Shown: one piece after another, positions 33,825 to 42,620 of the stretch | Layout of the letters: each line of letters begins with the position of its first letter | How positions within the stretch are numbered: position 1 is the stretch's first letter | Origin: Leifsonia virtsii | GTDB taxonomy: Bacteria > Actinomycetota > Actinomycetes > Actinomycetales > Microbacteriaceae | Length of the DNA stretch: 64,000 bases | Assembly (NCBI RefSeq): GCF_030433675.1 | Contig: NZ_JAROCB010000005.1 | Location: 124,001-188,000, forward strand | Direction of reading: 5' to 3' | The notes under the pieces: generated by a model | Told to the model about the DNA's origin: nothing | What the model saw: only the letters and a program-made list of their open reading frames with translations | Database searches by the model: none | Position numbers and translations under genes: made by a program

Positions 33825-35828
33825 ATGACCGAGACCGCCCCCGCCCTCGCTGAGACCGACTCCGCGGCCGTCGCCGCGGCGCTCGCCTCCCTGCGCCCCG
33901 AGGAGGTCGCCGCCTCGCGGGCCATCCTGGTCCGGGAGGGGCTGCTCGGCCCCGACGGGCACGTGTCGTACTTCGGGCTCCTGGAGCAGGACAAGCGCAC
34001 GCTGCTCGCTCCGGGCGCCCGCCCCGAGCCGCGCCGCTTCCGGGCGATGCTCGTCGACTTCGGCACCGGCGCATCGCATGACGTGGTCGTCTGCCCGGCG
34101 GAGGACCGGCTGGTCTCCGTCGTCGAGCTCGACCCGGCGGACGGCCAGGTGCCGGTGGTGCTCGCGGAGTTCGGCCTCGTCGAGGAGATCGTGCACCAGG
34201 ACGAGCGCTGGCGCGCCGCCATGGCCAAGCGCGGCCTCACCGACCTCACCACCCTCCGCGTCAACCCGCTGTCGGCGGGCGCTCCGGCGACCGACGAGGC
34301 GGGCCGGCGCATCCAGCGCTGCTTCACCTTCGTGCAGAAGACGCCGGACGACCTGGGCTGGGCGCACCCCGTCGACGGCGTCACCGTCATGGTCGATGTC
34401 GTGACCCGAGAGGTGCTCGACGTGATCGACTACGTCGACCTGCCGGTGCCGCAGGAGGACGGCAACTTCCACCTCCCGGAGTGGGTGGGCAAGCCGGAGC
34501 GGGCGGGCCTCAAGCCGATCGAGATCACGCAGCCCGAGGGCCCGAGCTTCACGATCGACGAGAACGGTGTGCTCGACTGGCTGGGCTGGAGGCTGCAGGT
34601 GTCCTTCGACCAGCGCGAGGGACTGGTCTTCCACAACGTCTCCATCGCCGACGACGGCGTGCAGCGTCCCGTGCTCTACCGCGCCTCGATCGCCGAGATG
34701 ATGGTCCCCTACGGCGACCCCAGCCCGCAGCGCTGGTTCCAGAACTTCTTCGACTGCGGCGAGTACCTGCTCGGCGGGTTCGCGAACTCGCTCGAGCTGG
34801 GCTGCGACTGCGTCGGCGACATCACGTACCTCGACGCCACCCTCGCCGACAACGCGGGGAACGTCCGCGTCATCCCGCAGGCCATCTGCATCCACGAGGA
34901 GGACGCCGGCATCCTCTGGAAGCATTTCGACAACTGGAACGGGTCGAGCGACTCCCGGCGCAACCGCCGGCTGGTGGTCAGCTTCTTCGTCACGGTCGGC
35001 AACTACGACTACGGCTTCTACTGGTACTTCTCGCTCGACGGGAACATCGAGCTGGAGGTCAAGGCCACCGGCGTCGTGTTCACGTCCGCCTATCCCGGCC
35101 CGGGCTACGCGTACGCCTCCGAGCTGGCTCCGGGCCTCGGCGCCCCGTACCACCAGCACCTGTTCTCCGCCCGGCTCGACACCATGATCGACGGCACGGT
35201 GAACGCGGTCGACGAGCTGGAGGCCGCCCTCGTCCCGCGCGGGCCCGCGAACCCGACCGGGACGGGCATCACCCAGACGGTCACCCGGCTGCGGACGGAG
35301 AAGGAGGCGCAGCGGATGGCGGACAACGCCAAGAACCGCGTGTGGCTGATTTCGAATCCGGAGCGGCAGAACCGTCTCGGCGGCGACGTCGGTTACGTGC
35401 TGTATCCGGAGGGGAAGCCTGCGCTCCTCGCCGACGAGCAGTCGGACATCCACCAGCGCGCCACCTACTCCGCCAAGCACCTGTGGGTGACCGCCTACGA
35501 GCCCTCCGAGCTCTACCCGGCCGGGGACTTCGTCAACATGCACCCGGGAGGGGCGGGTCTGCCGAAGTGGACGGCCGCCGACCGCGACGTCGACGGCGCC
35601 GACATCGTGCTGTGGCACACGTTCGGGCTGACCCATTTCCCGCGCATCGAGGACTGGCCGGTGATGCCGGTCGACTCCGCCGGCTTCACCCTCAAGCCGC
35701 ACGGCTTCTTCGGGGCCAACCCGACGCTCGACATCCCCGAGACGGTGGGCGACCACTGCGCGCCGGGCGACGGCGGGCACGAGCACCACGGGCATGAGCA
35801 CCACGGGCACGAAGGGCACGGCGCATGA
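33825..35828 (+). CDS. copper amine oxidase (primary-amine oxidase)
   Basis: 667 residues. Key residues are all present: catalytic base Asp310 in 'FFDCGEYLLGG', the topaquinone-forming Tyr394 in 'VGNYDYGF', copper ligands His443 and His445 in 'PYHQHLFSARLD', and His604 in 'LTHFPRIEDWPVMP'. The enzyme converts a primary amine to an aldehyde with release of ammonia and H2O2. There is no signal peptide, so it is cytoplasmic. A His-rich tail (residues 652-665) may help copper loading. It lies between a GntR regulator and a TIM-barrel isomerase, overlapping the latter by ATGA, an unusual setting that suggests an amino-group-bearing sugar or glycoside as substrate. Confidence 0.93.
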   Translation: MTETAPALAETDSAAVAAALASLRPEEVAASRAILVREGLLGPDGHVSYFGLLEQDKRTLLAPGARPEPRRFRAMLVDFGTGASHDVVVCPAEDRLVSVVELDPADGQVPVVLAEFGLVEEIVHQDERWRAAMAKRGLTDLTTLRVNPLSAGAPATDEAGRRIQRCFTFVQKTPDDLGWAHPVDGVTVMVDVVTREVLDVIDYVDLPVPQEDGNFHLPEWVGKPERAGLKPIEITQPEGPSFTIDENGVLDWLGWRLQVSFDQREGLVFHNVSIADDGVQRPVLYRASIAEMMVPYGDPSPQRWFQNFFDCGEYLLGGFANSLELGCDCVGDITYLDATLADNAGNVRVIPQAICIHEEDAGILWKHFDNWNGSSDSRRNRRLVVSFFVTVGNYDYGFYWYFSLDGNIELEVKATGVVFTSAYPGPGYAYASELAPGLGAPYHQHLFSARLDTMIDGTVNAVDELEAALVPRGPANPTGTGITQTVTRLRTEKEAQRMADNAKNRVWLISNPERQNRLGGDVGYVLYPEGKPALLADEQSDIHQRATYSAKHLWVTAYEPSELYPAGDFVNMHPGGAGLPKWTAADRDVDGADIVLWHTFGLTHFPRIEDWPVMPVDSAGFTLKPHGFFGANPTLDIPETVGDHCAPGDGGHEHHGHEHHGHEGHGA

Positions 35829-36538
35829 GCCTCGGCATCCAGCTCTACAGCGTCCGCGACGACATCGGACCGGACGCCCTCCCGCACACCCTGGAGCGTC
35901 TCGCCGGGTACGGCTTCACACACGTCGAACCGTACGACATCCTGAGCGACACCGAGGGGCTCCGGGCGGCGCTCGACGCCACGGGGCTCGTCGCAGAGAC
36001 GGCGCACGCCAAGATCACCCAGCTGGACCGCGACGCCGTGCTCGACGCCGCGGCACGCCTCGGCATCTCGACGGTGATCGTGCCGTTCGTCCCGCCCGAG
36101 AGCATCGCCGACCGGGACGGCGTGGAGGCGCTGGCGGACGCCATCAACGCGGTGGTGCCCGTCGCCGCCGACCGCGGCATCCGCATCGGCTACCACAACC
36201 ACGACTTCGAGCTCTCGCAGCACATCGACGGCCGGACCGCCTACGACGTGCTCGTCGACGCCCTCGACCCGGCGGTCGTGCTGGAGCTCGACACGTACTG
36301 GGCCGCCGTCGGCGGCGAGGATGTGCTGTCGTTGATCCCGCGCCTCGGCGACCGCGTGCGGTTCCTGCACGTGAAGGACGACGACGCCAACCCGTTCGAC
36401 GTGACGGAGGCCATGGCCGCCGCCACCGCGCTCGAGCTCCCGGTGGTCGAGGTGGTGGTGCACGAGGGGGATGTCTTCCCGCTGGTGGAGCGCAACGCCC
36501 GCTTCTTCGGGGCCGTCCGTCCGGCGGTGGGCGCATGA
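35825..36538 (+). CDS. sugar phosphate isomerase/epimerase (TIM barrel)
   Basis: 237 residues. 'GYGFTHVEPYDIL', 'GIRIGYHNHDFELSQ', 'LELDTYWAAVGGED' and 'VRFLHVKDDD' supply the metal-binding residues of the xylose-isomerase-like barrel. Slightly shorter than usual (250-290). ATGA overlaps on both sides, with the amine oxidase and with the next oxidoreductase, show a tightly coupled set. Related to the protein at 23698 in the first importer operon. Reaction unknown; probably isomerisation or cleavage of an oxidised sugar. Confidence 0.87.
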   Translation: MSLGIQLYSVRDDIGPDALPHTLERLAGYGFTHVEPYDILSDTEGLRAALDATGLVAETAHAKITQLDRDAVLDAAARLGISTVIVPFVPPESIADRDGVEALADAINAVVPVAADRGIRIGYHNHDFELSQHIDGRTAYDVLVDALDPAVVLELDTYWAAVGGEDVLSLIPRLGDRVRFLHVKDDDANPFDVTEAMAAATALELPVVEVVVHEGDVFPLVERNARFFGAVRPAVGA

Positions 36539-37671
36539 CGGCCACGGGCGTCGGCATCGTCGGCGCGGGCAACATCTCGGACGAGTACCTCCGCTCCCTC
36601 GCCACGTACCCCGACATCCGGGTCGTCGCCATCGCCGACCTCGACGTCGAGCGTGCCCGGGCGCAGGCGGAGCGGTACGAGGTGGAGGCGGCGCCGTCGG
36701 TGGCCGCGCTGCTCGCCCGCGACGACATCGAGATCGTCGTCAACCTGACCATCCCGGCCGCCCATGCCGAGGTCGCGCTCGCCGCCATCGCCGCGGGGAA
36801 GCACGTCTGGGGCGAGAAGCCGCTCACTCTCGAGCTGGCAGCGGCCCAGCAGGTGCTCGACGCGGCGGAGGCGGCAGGCGTCGTCGTCGCGAACGCGCCG
36901 GACACCATCCTGGGCGAGGGCATCCAGCACTCGCAGCGCCTGCTCCTCGACGGCGCGATCGGCGAGCCGCGCACGCTGCTGACCCTCATGCAGGGTCCTG
37001 GACCGGACGCCTGGCACCCCCGCCCCCAGTTCCTGTTCGCCCGCGGGGCGGGGCCGCTGTTCGACATCGGCCCCTACTACGTGAGCACCATGATCCAGCT
37101 GCTCGGACCGATCGTCTCGGTGGAGGCGATCGGCCAGCGACCGCGCTCCGAGCGCGTCATCGGGTCGGGACCGGACGCCGGGACCCGGTTCCCCGTGGAA
37201 GTGGACACGCACGTGAGCGTGCTCACCCGGTTCGCCTCGGGCGTCGTCGGGACCTCGGTCTACAGCTTCGACTCGCCCCGTCGCCGCCAGGCGTTCGAGA
37301 TCACCGGCTCGGAGGGCGTGCTGGAGGTTCCGGTGAGCGGCTTCGACGGCGCGACGCGCATCCTCGCCGGCGACGACCGCGACCACGACTGGTCGGAGTC
37401 CGCGCCTCCCGGTGCGCACCGCGAGCGGGGCGTCGGCGTGCTCGAGCTCGCCCGCGCGCTGCGCGAGGGGCGGCCGCCGCGCGCCTCCGGCCGCCTGGCC
37501 TTCCACGCCCTCGAGACGATGCTCGCCATCGAGGAGTCCGCCCGGTCGGGCGGCCCGGTCGCCGTCCGCAGCTCCGCTCCGGTCGTCGAACCGCTGCCGA
37601 CCGACTGGGATCCGACCGCACAGACCACGCCGGCGCCCGCCGGCACCGCACCGTCAGGGGGAGCCCGATGA
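36535..37671 (+). CDS. Gfo/Idh/MocA family oxidoreductase
   Basis: 378 residues. 'TGVGIVGAGNISDEYLRSLATYPDIRVVAIADLD' is the Rossmann half, 'GKHVWGEKPLTLELAAAQ' carries the EKP motif, and 'GAGPLFDIGPYYVSTMIQLLG' is the conserved segment of the C-terminal domain, where Tyr replaces the usual His after 'DIGPY'. An extra Pro/Ala-rich tail of about 25 residues follows the fold. Second oxidoreductase of this operon; it differs enough from the one at 32007 to act on another step. ATGA overlap with the SIS gene downstream. Confidence 0.87.
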   Translation: MTATGVGIVGAGNISDEYLRSLATYPDIRVVAIADLDVERARAQAERYEVEAAPSVAALLARDDIEIVVNLTIPAAHAEVALAAIAAGKHVWGEKPLTLELAAAQQVLDAAEAAGVVVANAPDTILGEGIQHSQRLLLDGAIGEPRTLLTLMQGPGPDAWHPRPQFLFARGAGPLFDIGPYYVSTMIQLLGPIVSVEAIGQRPRSERVIGSGPDAGTRFPVEVDTHVSVLTRFASGVVGTSVYSFDSPRRRQAFEITGSEGVLEVPVSGFDGATRILAGDDRDHDWSESAPPGAHRERGVGVLELARALREGRPPRASGRLAFHALETMLAIEESARSGGPVAVRSSAPVVEPLPTDWDPTAQTTPAPAGTAPSGGAR

Positions 37672-38687
37672 AGGGGTACATCACGTTCGCGGAAGCACGC
37701 GCCACGCAGGCCTCCGAGCTGAGCCGGGCGATCCCGCTGATCGCCGATCAGGTCGCGGCGCGGGCGGAGCTCGGCCAGCTGGCCGGGCCCGGTCCGGTCT
37801 TCGTGGGCATCGGCGCCAGCCTCGCCGCCGCCTGCGCGCCGGTCTGGGCGCTCCGGTCGCGCGGCATCCACTCGTGGCGGCTCGGCGCTGGGGACTACCC
37901 GCTGCCGTTCCCGTCCAGCCCGCACCCGATCGTCGGGATCTCGCAGAGCGGCCGCAGCGCCGAGACGCTTGCCGTGCTCGAGTCGGTGCCGCCGGAGCTG
38001 CGGTTCGCCGTCGTGAACAGCGAGCCGTCGCCCATCGGTCGCATCGCCTCCACGCTGTCGCTGGGGAACCTCGCCGACAGCTACGCGTCGACCCTCGGCT
38101 ACACCGCCACGGCGGCGGCGCTCGGGATGCTCGCCGACACCTGGGACGGCGGAGAGCCCGACCCGGGCTGGCTCCGACTCGGCGACACCTTCGCCGAGGT
38201 CGAGGACCGCCTCGCCGGGCCGCTCTCGGCGCTCGCCGGGCTGTTCGAGCATGTGACGTCGAGCGACTTCGTCGGCTCGGGCCCCGCGGTCGGGTCGGCC
38301 GAGGCCGGCGCACTGCTGTTCCGCGAGGTGGCGCGCATCCCGGCGACCGGTATGAGCACGCGGCAGTACCTGCACGGGTCGATGGAGTCGGCGGGCGGCG
38401 GTGTGCATGTGGTCCTCGGCGACAGCCGGGAGCTCGACCTGGCGACGACCCTGGCCGACGCCGGCCACCACGTCATCCTGGTGTCGGCGGAGGACATCGT
38501 GTCGTCGCCGACCCTGCACCCGGTGCGGCTGCCGAAGCTGCCTGCGGCGCAGCGGGCTGTGCTGGAGGTCCTGGTCATGCAGATCCTCGTCGGCGCCGTC
38601 GCGGAGGTGCGCGGGGTCGAGATCGAGGAGTTCGTCTTCCACAACGCGGACACCAAGGTGCCCGTGGACGCGGGAGGGGCGGTATGA
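37668..38687 (+). CDS. SIS-domain sugar isomerase/deaminase-like protein
   Basis: 339 residues with two SIS domains. 'PVFVGIGASLAAACAPVWALRSRGIHSWRLGAGDYP' and 'PIVGISQSGRSAETLAVLESV' form the first sugar-phosphate-binding site (SQSGRSAET); 'EAGALLFREVARIPATGMSTRQYLHGSMES' resembles the second-domain motif of GlmS/AgaS-type proteins (usual form KHGPxxL). These proteins isomerise or deaminate amino-sugar phosphates. It lacks the glutaminase domain of GlmS, so deamination or isomerisation is more likely than synthesis. ATGA overlap with the kinase gene. Confidence 0.87.
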   Translation: MKGYITFAEARATQASELSRAIPLIADQVAARAELGQLAGPGPVFVGIGASLAAACAPVWALRSRGIHSWRLGAGDYPLPFPSSPHPIVGISQSGRSAETLAVLESVPPELRFAVVNSEPSPIGRIASTLSLGNLADSYASTLGYTATAAALGMLADTWDGGEPDPGWLRLGDTFAEVEDRLAGPLSALAGLFEHVTSSDFVGSGPAVGSAEAGALLFREVARIPATGMSTRQYLHGSMESAGGGVHVVLGDSRELDLATTLADAGHHVILVSAEDIVSSPTLHPVRLPKLPAAQRAVLEVLVMQILVGAVAEVRGVEIEEFVFHNADTKVPVDAGGAV

Positions 38688-39577
38688 GCACCCCTTTGAT
38701 CGTGGGCTTGGATGCCGGTGGCACCAAGCTCGGTGTACGCGCCGAGACCCTCGACGGCTCGCGCGTCGCCGACGTCGCCCTGCCGGCGGATGAATGGAGC
38801 GCATCCCCGGCAGGCGGCGCCGCTCGCTGGCTGCACGCGCGCGTCCGTCAGGTGCTGCCGGAGGGGGCCTCGGTCGCGGCGCTCGGCGTCGGCGCCCAGG
38901 GCCTCGACACCGTCGAGCACGCCCGCGAACTGCGCACGGCCCTGGGCGAGCTGGGCTACCGGGCGACCGTCGTCAACGACGCCGAGCTGCTCGTGCCCGC
39001 CGCCGGCCTGACCGAGGGCATCGGGGTGATCGCGGGCACCGGCTCCATCGCGGTCGGTTCCGACGCCGGTGGACGCACACTCTTCGCGGGAGGATGGGGC
39101 TGGGTGATCGGCGACGAGGGCGGAGCGCCCGCGATCGTCCGGGAGGCCACCATCGCCGCCCTGCGCGCCGAGGACGAGGGTGCCACAGACGATCCGTTGT
39201 CCGCGCTCCTGCAGCGGTCCTTCGGCGTGGATTCCGCACCGGCTCTCGCGCGCGCGGTGAACGACGACCCGACCCCCGAGAACTGGGGTCCGCACGCGGT
39301 CACCGTCTTCGAGGCGGCCGACGCCGGCTCCGCGCTCGCGGCCGGCGTGATCCGGAACGCCGGGCAGGCGCTCGCCGAGCTGGTCGGCAGGGTCGTCGTA
39401 CGCGGAGCGACCGGCTCCCACATCGTCGTCGGCGGCAGTGTCTTCGTGCACCAGCCCCGCCTGCTGGCCGCGTTCGGCGACGCCGTCGCCGCTGCGCATC
39501 CTTGCCTCACCATCGTCCCGCTCGCGGACGCGCCGGTCGCCGGCGCCGTCGAGCTGGCCAGGCGCATCGCGGTCTGA
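38684..39577 (+). CDS. BadF/BadG/BcrA/BcrD-type ATPase, N-acetylglucosamine-kinase-like
   Basis: 297 residues of the ASKHA (actin-like ATPase) fold. Phosphate 1 motif 'IVGLDAGGTKLGVRAE' is at the N-terminus, 'VVNDAELLVPAAGL' is the second conserved block, 'IGVIAGTGSIAVG' the phosphate 2 motif, and 'GGWGWVIGDEGGAPAI' is typical of GlcNAc kinases of this family. Probably phosphorylates an amino sugar or related sugar with ATP in the cytoplasm. Pairing with an SIS protein and a HutC regulator supports amino-sugar catabolism. Overlaps the SIS gene by ATGA; the next gene starts 45 bp later. Confidence 0.87.
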   Translation: MSTPLIVGLDAGGTKLGVRAETLDGSRVADVALPADEWSASPAGGAARWLHARVRQVLPEGASVAALGVGAQGLDTVEHARELRTALGELGYRATVVNDAELLVPAAGLTEGIGVIAGTGSIAVGSDAGGRTLFAGGWGWVIGDEGGAPAIVREATIAALRAEDEGATDDPLSALLQRSFGVDSAPALARAVNDDPTPENWGPHAVTVFEAADAGSALAAGVIRNAGQALAELVGRVVVRGATGSHIVVGGSVFVHQPRLLAAFGDAVAAAHPCLTIVPLADAPVAGAVELARRIAV

Positions 39578-39621
39578 CCGCCCGCGCACCCCCACCGGCC
39601 GTCGCAACGAAGGAGTGAACA

Positions 39622-40998
39622 ATGGCCATCGCCTCCATCAACCCCAGCACTGGCGAGACGCTCAGGACGTTCGAGCCGCACACCGCGGAGCAGCTCGAAG
39701 AGATCCTCGCCGCCGCCGAGTCCGCCTACCGCGGGCTCGCCGACACCACCTTCGAGCAGCGGGCGGAGTGGATGCGCGCCGCGGCCGATCTGCTCGACGC
39801 CGAACTCGACGAGGTCGCCGCGCTCGTCACCACCGAGATGGGCAAGACCATCGGCACGGCGAAGTACGAGGTGGCGAAGTCGGCGCGCGGGATGCGCTGG
39901 TATGCCGACCACGCGGCCGAGTACCTCGCCGAGGAGCACCCGGTCGCGGCGGGCGATGTCGGGGCGTCCGCGGTCAGCGTGCGGTACCAGCCGATCGGGA
40001 CCGTGCTCGCCGTGATGCCCTGGAACTATCCGTTCTGGCAGGTGATCCGTTTCGCCGCGCCCGCGCTGATGGCCGGGAACACCGGCATCCTCAAGCACGC
40101 GTCCAGCGTTCCGCAGAGCGCCCTGTACCTGGGTTCGCTGTTCGAGCGCGCCGGGTTCCCTGCGGGCGCGTTCCAGACGGTGCTGGTCGAGGGCGGCGCC
40201 GTCGCGCCGCTCATCGACGACCGTCGCATCCGCGCGGTGACGCTGACCGGCTCGGTCGGCGCCGGCTCCTCGGTCGCCGAGGCCGCCGGGCGCAACATCA
40301 AGAAGTCCGTCCTGGAGCTCGGCGGCACCGATGTGTTCGTCGTCATGCCGTCCGCCGACATCGCCGCCGCCGCGACCGCGGGCGTCAACGCCCGCGTCCA
40401 GAACTCGGGGCAGAGCTGCATCGCCGCCAAGCGGTACTACATCCACGATGTGGTGTACGACGCGTTCGAGGAGGCCTTCGTGGCCGGGATGCGGGCGCAG
40501 GTCATCGGCGATCCCTTCGACGAGGCGACCTCGTTCGGTCCGCTCGCGACGGAGCAGGTGCGGCGCGACACCCACGAGCTGGTGGAGGACGCCGTGGCGA
40601 AGGGCGCGACGCTCCTCGCAGGCGGTGTGCTGCCCGAGGGGCCCGGGTGGTTCTACCCGGCGACCGTGCTCCGCGACGTCACGCCCGAGATGCGGATCTT
40701 CCGCGAGGAGTGCTTCGGACCCGTGGCCTGCCTCTACCGGGTGCAGTCGGCCGAGGAGGCGGTGGAGCGCTCCAACGACTCCGACTTCGGGCTGAGCTCG
40801 AGCGTGTGGACGCAGGACGACGACGAGGCGGCCTTCTTCCAGGACCGCATCGAGGCCGGGGGCGTCTTCGTGAACGGCTTGACCGCCTCCTTCCCGCAGC
40901 TGCCGTTCGGCGGGATCAAGGACTCCGGCTACGGACGCGAGCTGTCGGCGTTCGGCATCCGCGAGTTCACCAACATCAAGACGGTCTGGCGGGCATGA
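39622..40998 (+). CDS. NAD(P)-dependent aldehyde dehydrogenase, succinate-semialdehyde type
   Basis: 458 residues. Catalytic Glu232 in 'LELGGTDVF' and Cys266 in 'NSGQSCIAAKR'; 'VMPWNYPFWQ' is the cofactor-site motif, and the start 'INPSTGETL' is typical of the GabD/short SSADH group. Oxidises an aldehyde to the acid. ATG 39622 follows GAAGGAG. Its place 45 bp behind the kinase gene makes it part of the amine-oxidase operon, where it could take up the aldehyde formed by the copper amine oxidase; that link is inference. Confidence 0.9.
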   Translation: MAIASINPSTGETLRTFEPHTAEQLEEILAAAESAYRGLADTTFEQRAEWMRAAADLLDAELDEVAALVTTEMGKTIGTAKYEVAKSARGMRWYADHAAEYLAEEHPVAAGDVGASAVSVRYQPIGTVLAVMPWNYPFWQVIRFAAPALMAGNTGILKHASSVPQSALYLGSLFERAGFPAGAFQTVLVEGGAVAPLIDDRRIRAVTLTGSVGAGSSVAEAAGRNIKKSVLELGGTDVFVVMPSADIAAAATAGVNARVQNSGQSCIAAKRYYIHDVVYDAFEEAFVAGMRAQVIGDPFDEATSFGPLATEQVRRDTHELVEDAVAKGATLLAGGVLPEGPGWFYPATVLRDVTPEMRIFREECFGPVACLYRVQSAEEAVERSNDSDFGLSSSVWTQDDDEAAFFQDRIEAGGVFVNGLTASFPQLPFGGIKDSGYGRELSAFGIREFTNIKTVWRA

Positions 40999-41516
40999 CC
41001 GCCGGCGCGCCCGTCCGCCCTCCGGCCCGTCGGCTGCGGGTCGCGGACGGGCGCGCCCTCCCCGCGCCGACGTCGCGGCCCACCTCGCATGGCCTGCTTA
41101 TGACGCTCGCCCACGAGCTCCCGGCGGTCGGCCTCATGCTGGCTGCGTGCGTCACCGGTGGGGGAGCCGCCCTGTTCGGCGGCGCCCTGGCGCTCGCGCT
41201 GCTGGCCATGCTCTACGCCCGGTCCGCACGCCGCTCCGCCTTCGCGCGCGAGCACATCGTTGACCTGTGGGCGATGCAGGTGCTGCTGGTGGCCATGGCG
41301 TTCGGGGAGGCGGGGGTCGCGTCCGCGTCTCCGGCGGGACACCACCACGGTGCGGCGCTCGCGTCGGGGCCGGTGGCCGTCGCGTTGACCGTCGTGGCGC
41401 TCGCGGGCTGGACGCTCGGCCGAGTGCTCCTGGCCCGCCGGGTGCTGCGCGCGCACACCGTGATCTCGGCGACCCTGTGCGGAGGCATGCTCGCGGCGAT
41501 GGCGCTGCTCCCGTGA
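40995..41516 (+). CDS. hypothetical membrane protein, 173 aa
   Basis: I do not recognise a family. A basic Pro/Arg-rich cytoplasmic N-terminus of about 33 residues is followed by four hydrophobic stretches ('LPAVGLMLAACVTGGGAALF', 'LALALLAMLYA', 'LWAMQVLLVAMAFGEAGVA', 'VAVALTVVALAGWTLG') and a short end with 'VISATLCGGMLAAMALLP'. A 'GHHHG' sits in an extracytoplasmic loop and could bind a metal. ATGA overlap with the aldehyde dehydrogenase gene couples it to the amine-oxidase operon. A role beside copper chemistry is conceivable but unsupported. Confidence 0.6.
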   Translation: MTAGAPVRPPARRLRVADGRALPAPTSRPTSHGLLMTLAHELPAVGLMLAACVTGGGAALFGGALALALLAMLYARSARRSAFAREHIVDLWAMQVLLVAMAFGEAGVASASPAGHHHGAALASGPVAVALTVVALAGWTLGRVLLARRVLRAHTVISATLCGGMLAAMALLP

Positions 41517-41536
41517 GCGCGACGCGCCGACGCGCG

Positions 41537-41550
41537 GGTATGCGCATTCC
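41537..41550. promoter_or_regulatory. LacI-type operator GGTATGCGCATTCC
   Basis: CG-centred near-palindrome 33 bp upstream of the LacI gene start at 41583. One base from the perfect GGAATGCGCATTCC and matching the tandem sites at 49425-49453 before the hydroxyacid dehydrogenase operon. Suggests autoregulation. Confidence 0.6.
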
Positions 41551-41582
41551 GAGGGCGGCTCCCGCACGGTAGGGTGAGCCGT

Positions 41583-42611
41583 GTGACCGAGGCAGCGAAC
41601 GATACGGCGCCGCGGCGTCCCGTCACGCTGACCGACGTCGCGCGGCGAGCCGGCGTCTCGCAGCCCACGGCCTCCCGCGTCCTCAACGGCAGCGCTCGCA
41701 CGGTCGCCGACAGCTATCGCACGCGCGTGCTCGAGGCCGCGCGGGAGCTCGGATACACCCCGAACCTGGCGGCGCAGGCCATCGCCCGCGGCACGTCGCG
41801 CACCATCGCCCTCGTCATCAGCGGGATCTCCGACCCGTACTTCTCGGCGATGGCGACCGAGCTGATGAAGCAGGCCGAGAAGTACGGGATGCGCGTCTCC
41901 ATCGCGGTCACCGAGCGCCGCGTCGACCGCGAGCTGGATCTGGTCCGCGAGCTGCGCGGACAGCAGCCGCAGGCCATCGTGCTCGCCGGAACGGGGTACG
42001 TCGACCCGCCCAACGGCGACGAGCTGGTCGCCGAGCTGCGCCGTTTCGAGGAGACCGGCGGCCGGGTGGTGCTCATCAGCCGCACCGACCTGCCCTTCGA
42101 GACGGTGACCTTCGACAACCACGAGGGCGCCAGGACGCTGGCCGCCGAGCTCTCCACCCTCGGCTACCGCCGCGCCCTGGTGCTCGGGAGCGGCACGCCG
42201 CTGCTGTCCATGCAGCAGCGCGTCGACGGGTTCGTGGAGGGCTTCGCGGGCGAGGCGACGATCGCATACCCGGACTTCTCCTGGGAGGGCGCCCGCGCAC
42301 ACATCCGCTCGCTGCCGGACGAGGAGCTGCGGAGCCTGGAGCTCGTCTTCGCGATCACGGACGACATGGCGCTCGGGGCGATCGCCGGCCTGCGCGACCG
42401 CGGCCGCCGGATCCCGGAAGAGGTCGCCGTCGCCGGCTTCGACGACATCACCACGCTGCGGGATGTGGTCCCGGCGCTGACGACGGTGCATGTCCCGCTG
42501 GACCAGGTCGCCGAGGAGACGGTCCGTCGCGCGCTCGACGGCGACGCCGGCGGCCGGACGGTGCCCGCGCATCCCGTGATCCGCGCCTCCACGCCGCCGG
42601 TGCGCCGGTAG
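41583..42611 (+). CDS. LacI family transcriptional regulator
   Basis: 342 residues. Helix-turn-helix 'VTLTDVARRAGVSQPTASRVLNGSART' with hinge 'LGYTPNLAAQAIARG', then a periplasmic-binding-protein-like sensor ('IALVISGISDPYFSAMATELMKQAEKYG', 'AVAGFDDITTLRDVVPALTTVH'). The base-reading residues Gln-Pro in 'SQPTAS' differ from the next regulator. I choose GTG 41583 because AGGGTGA lies 5 bp upstream; an in-frame GTG at 41574 is within that site. Likely represses itself and the operon read from 49391 through GGAATGCGCATTCC-type sites. The ligand is probably a sugar. Confidence 0.92.
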   Translation: MTEAANDTAPRRPVTLTDVARRAGVSQPTASRVLNGSARTVADSYRTRVLEAARELGYTPNLAAQAIARGTSRTIALVISGISDPYFSAMATELMKQAEKYGMRVSIAVTERRVDRELDLVRELRGQQPQAIVLAGTGYVDPPNGDELVAELRRFEETGGRVVLISRTDLPFETVTFDNHEGARTLAAELSTLGYRRALVLGSGTPLLSMQQRVDGFVEGFAGEATIAYPDFSWEGARAHIRSLPDEELRSLELVFAITDDMALGAIAGLRDRGRRIPEEVAVAGFDDITTLRDVVPALTTVHVPLDQVAEETVRRALDGDAGGRTVPAHPVIRASTPPVRR

Positions 42612-42620
42612 GTTGGGCGT

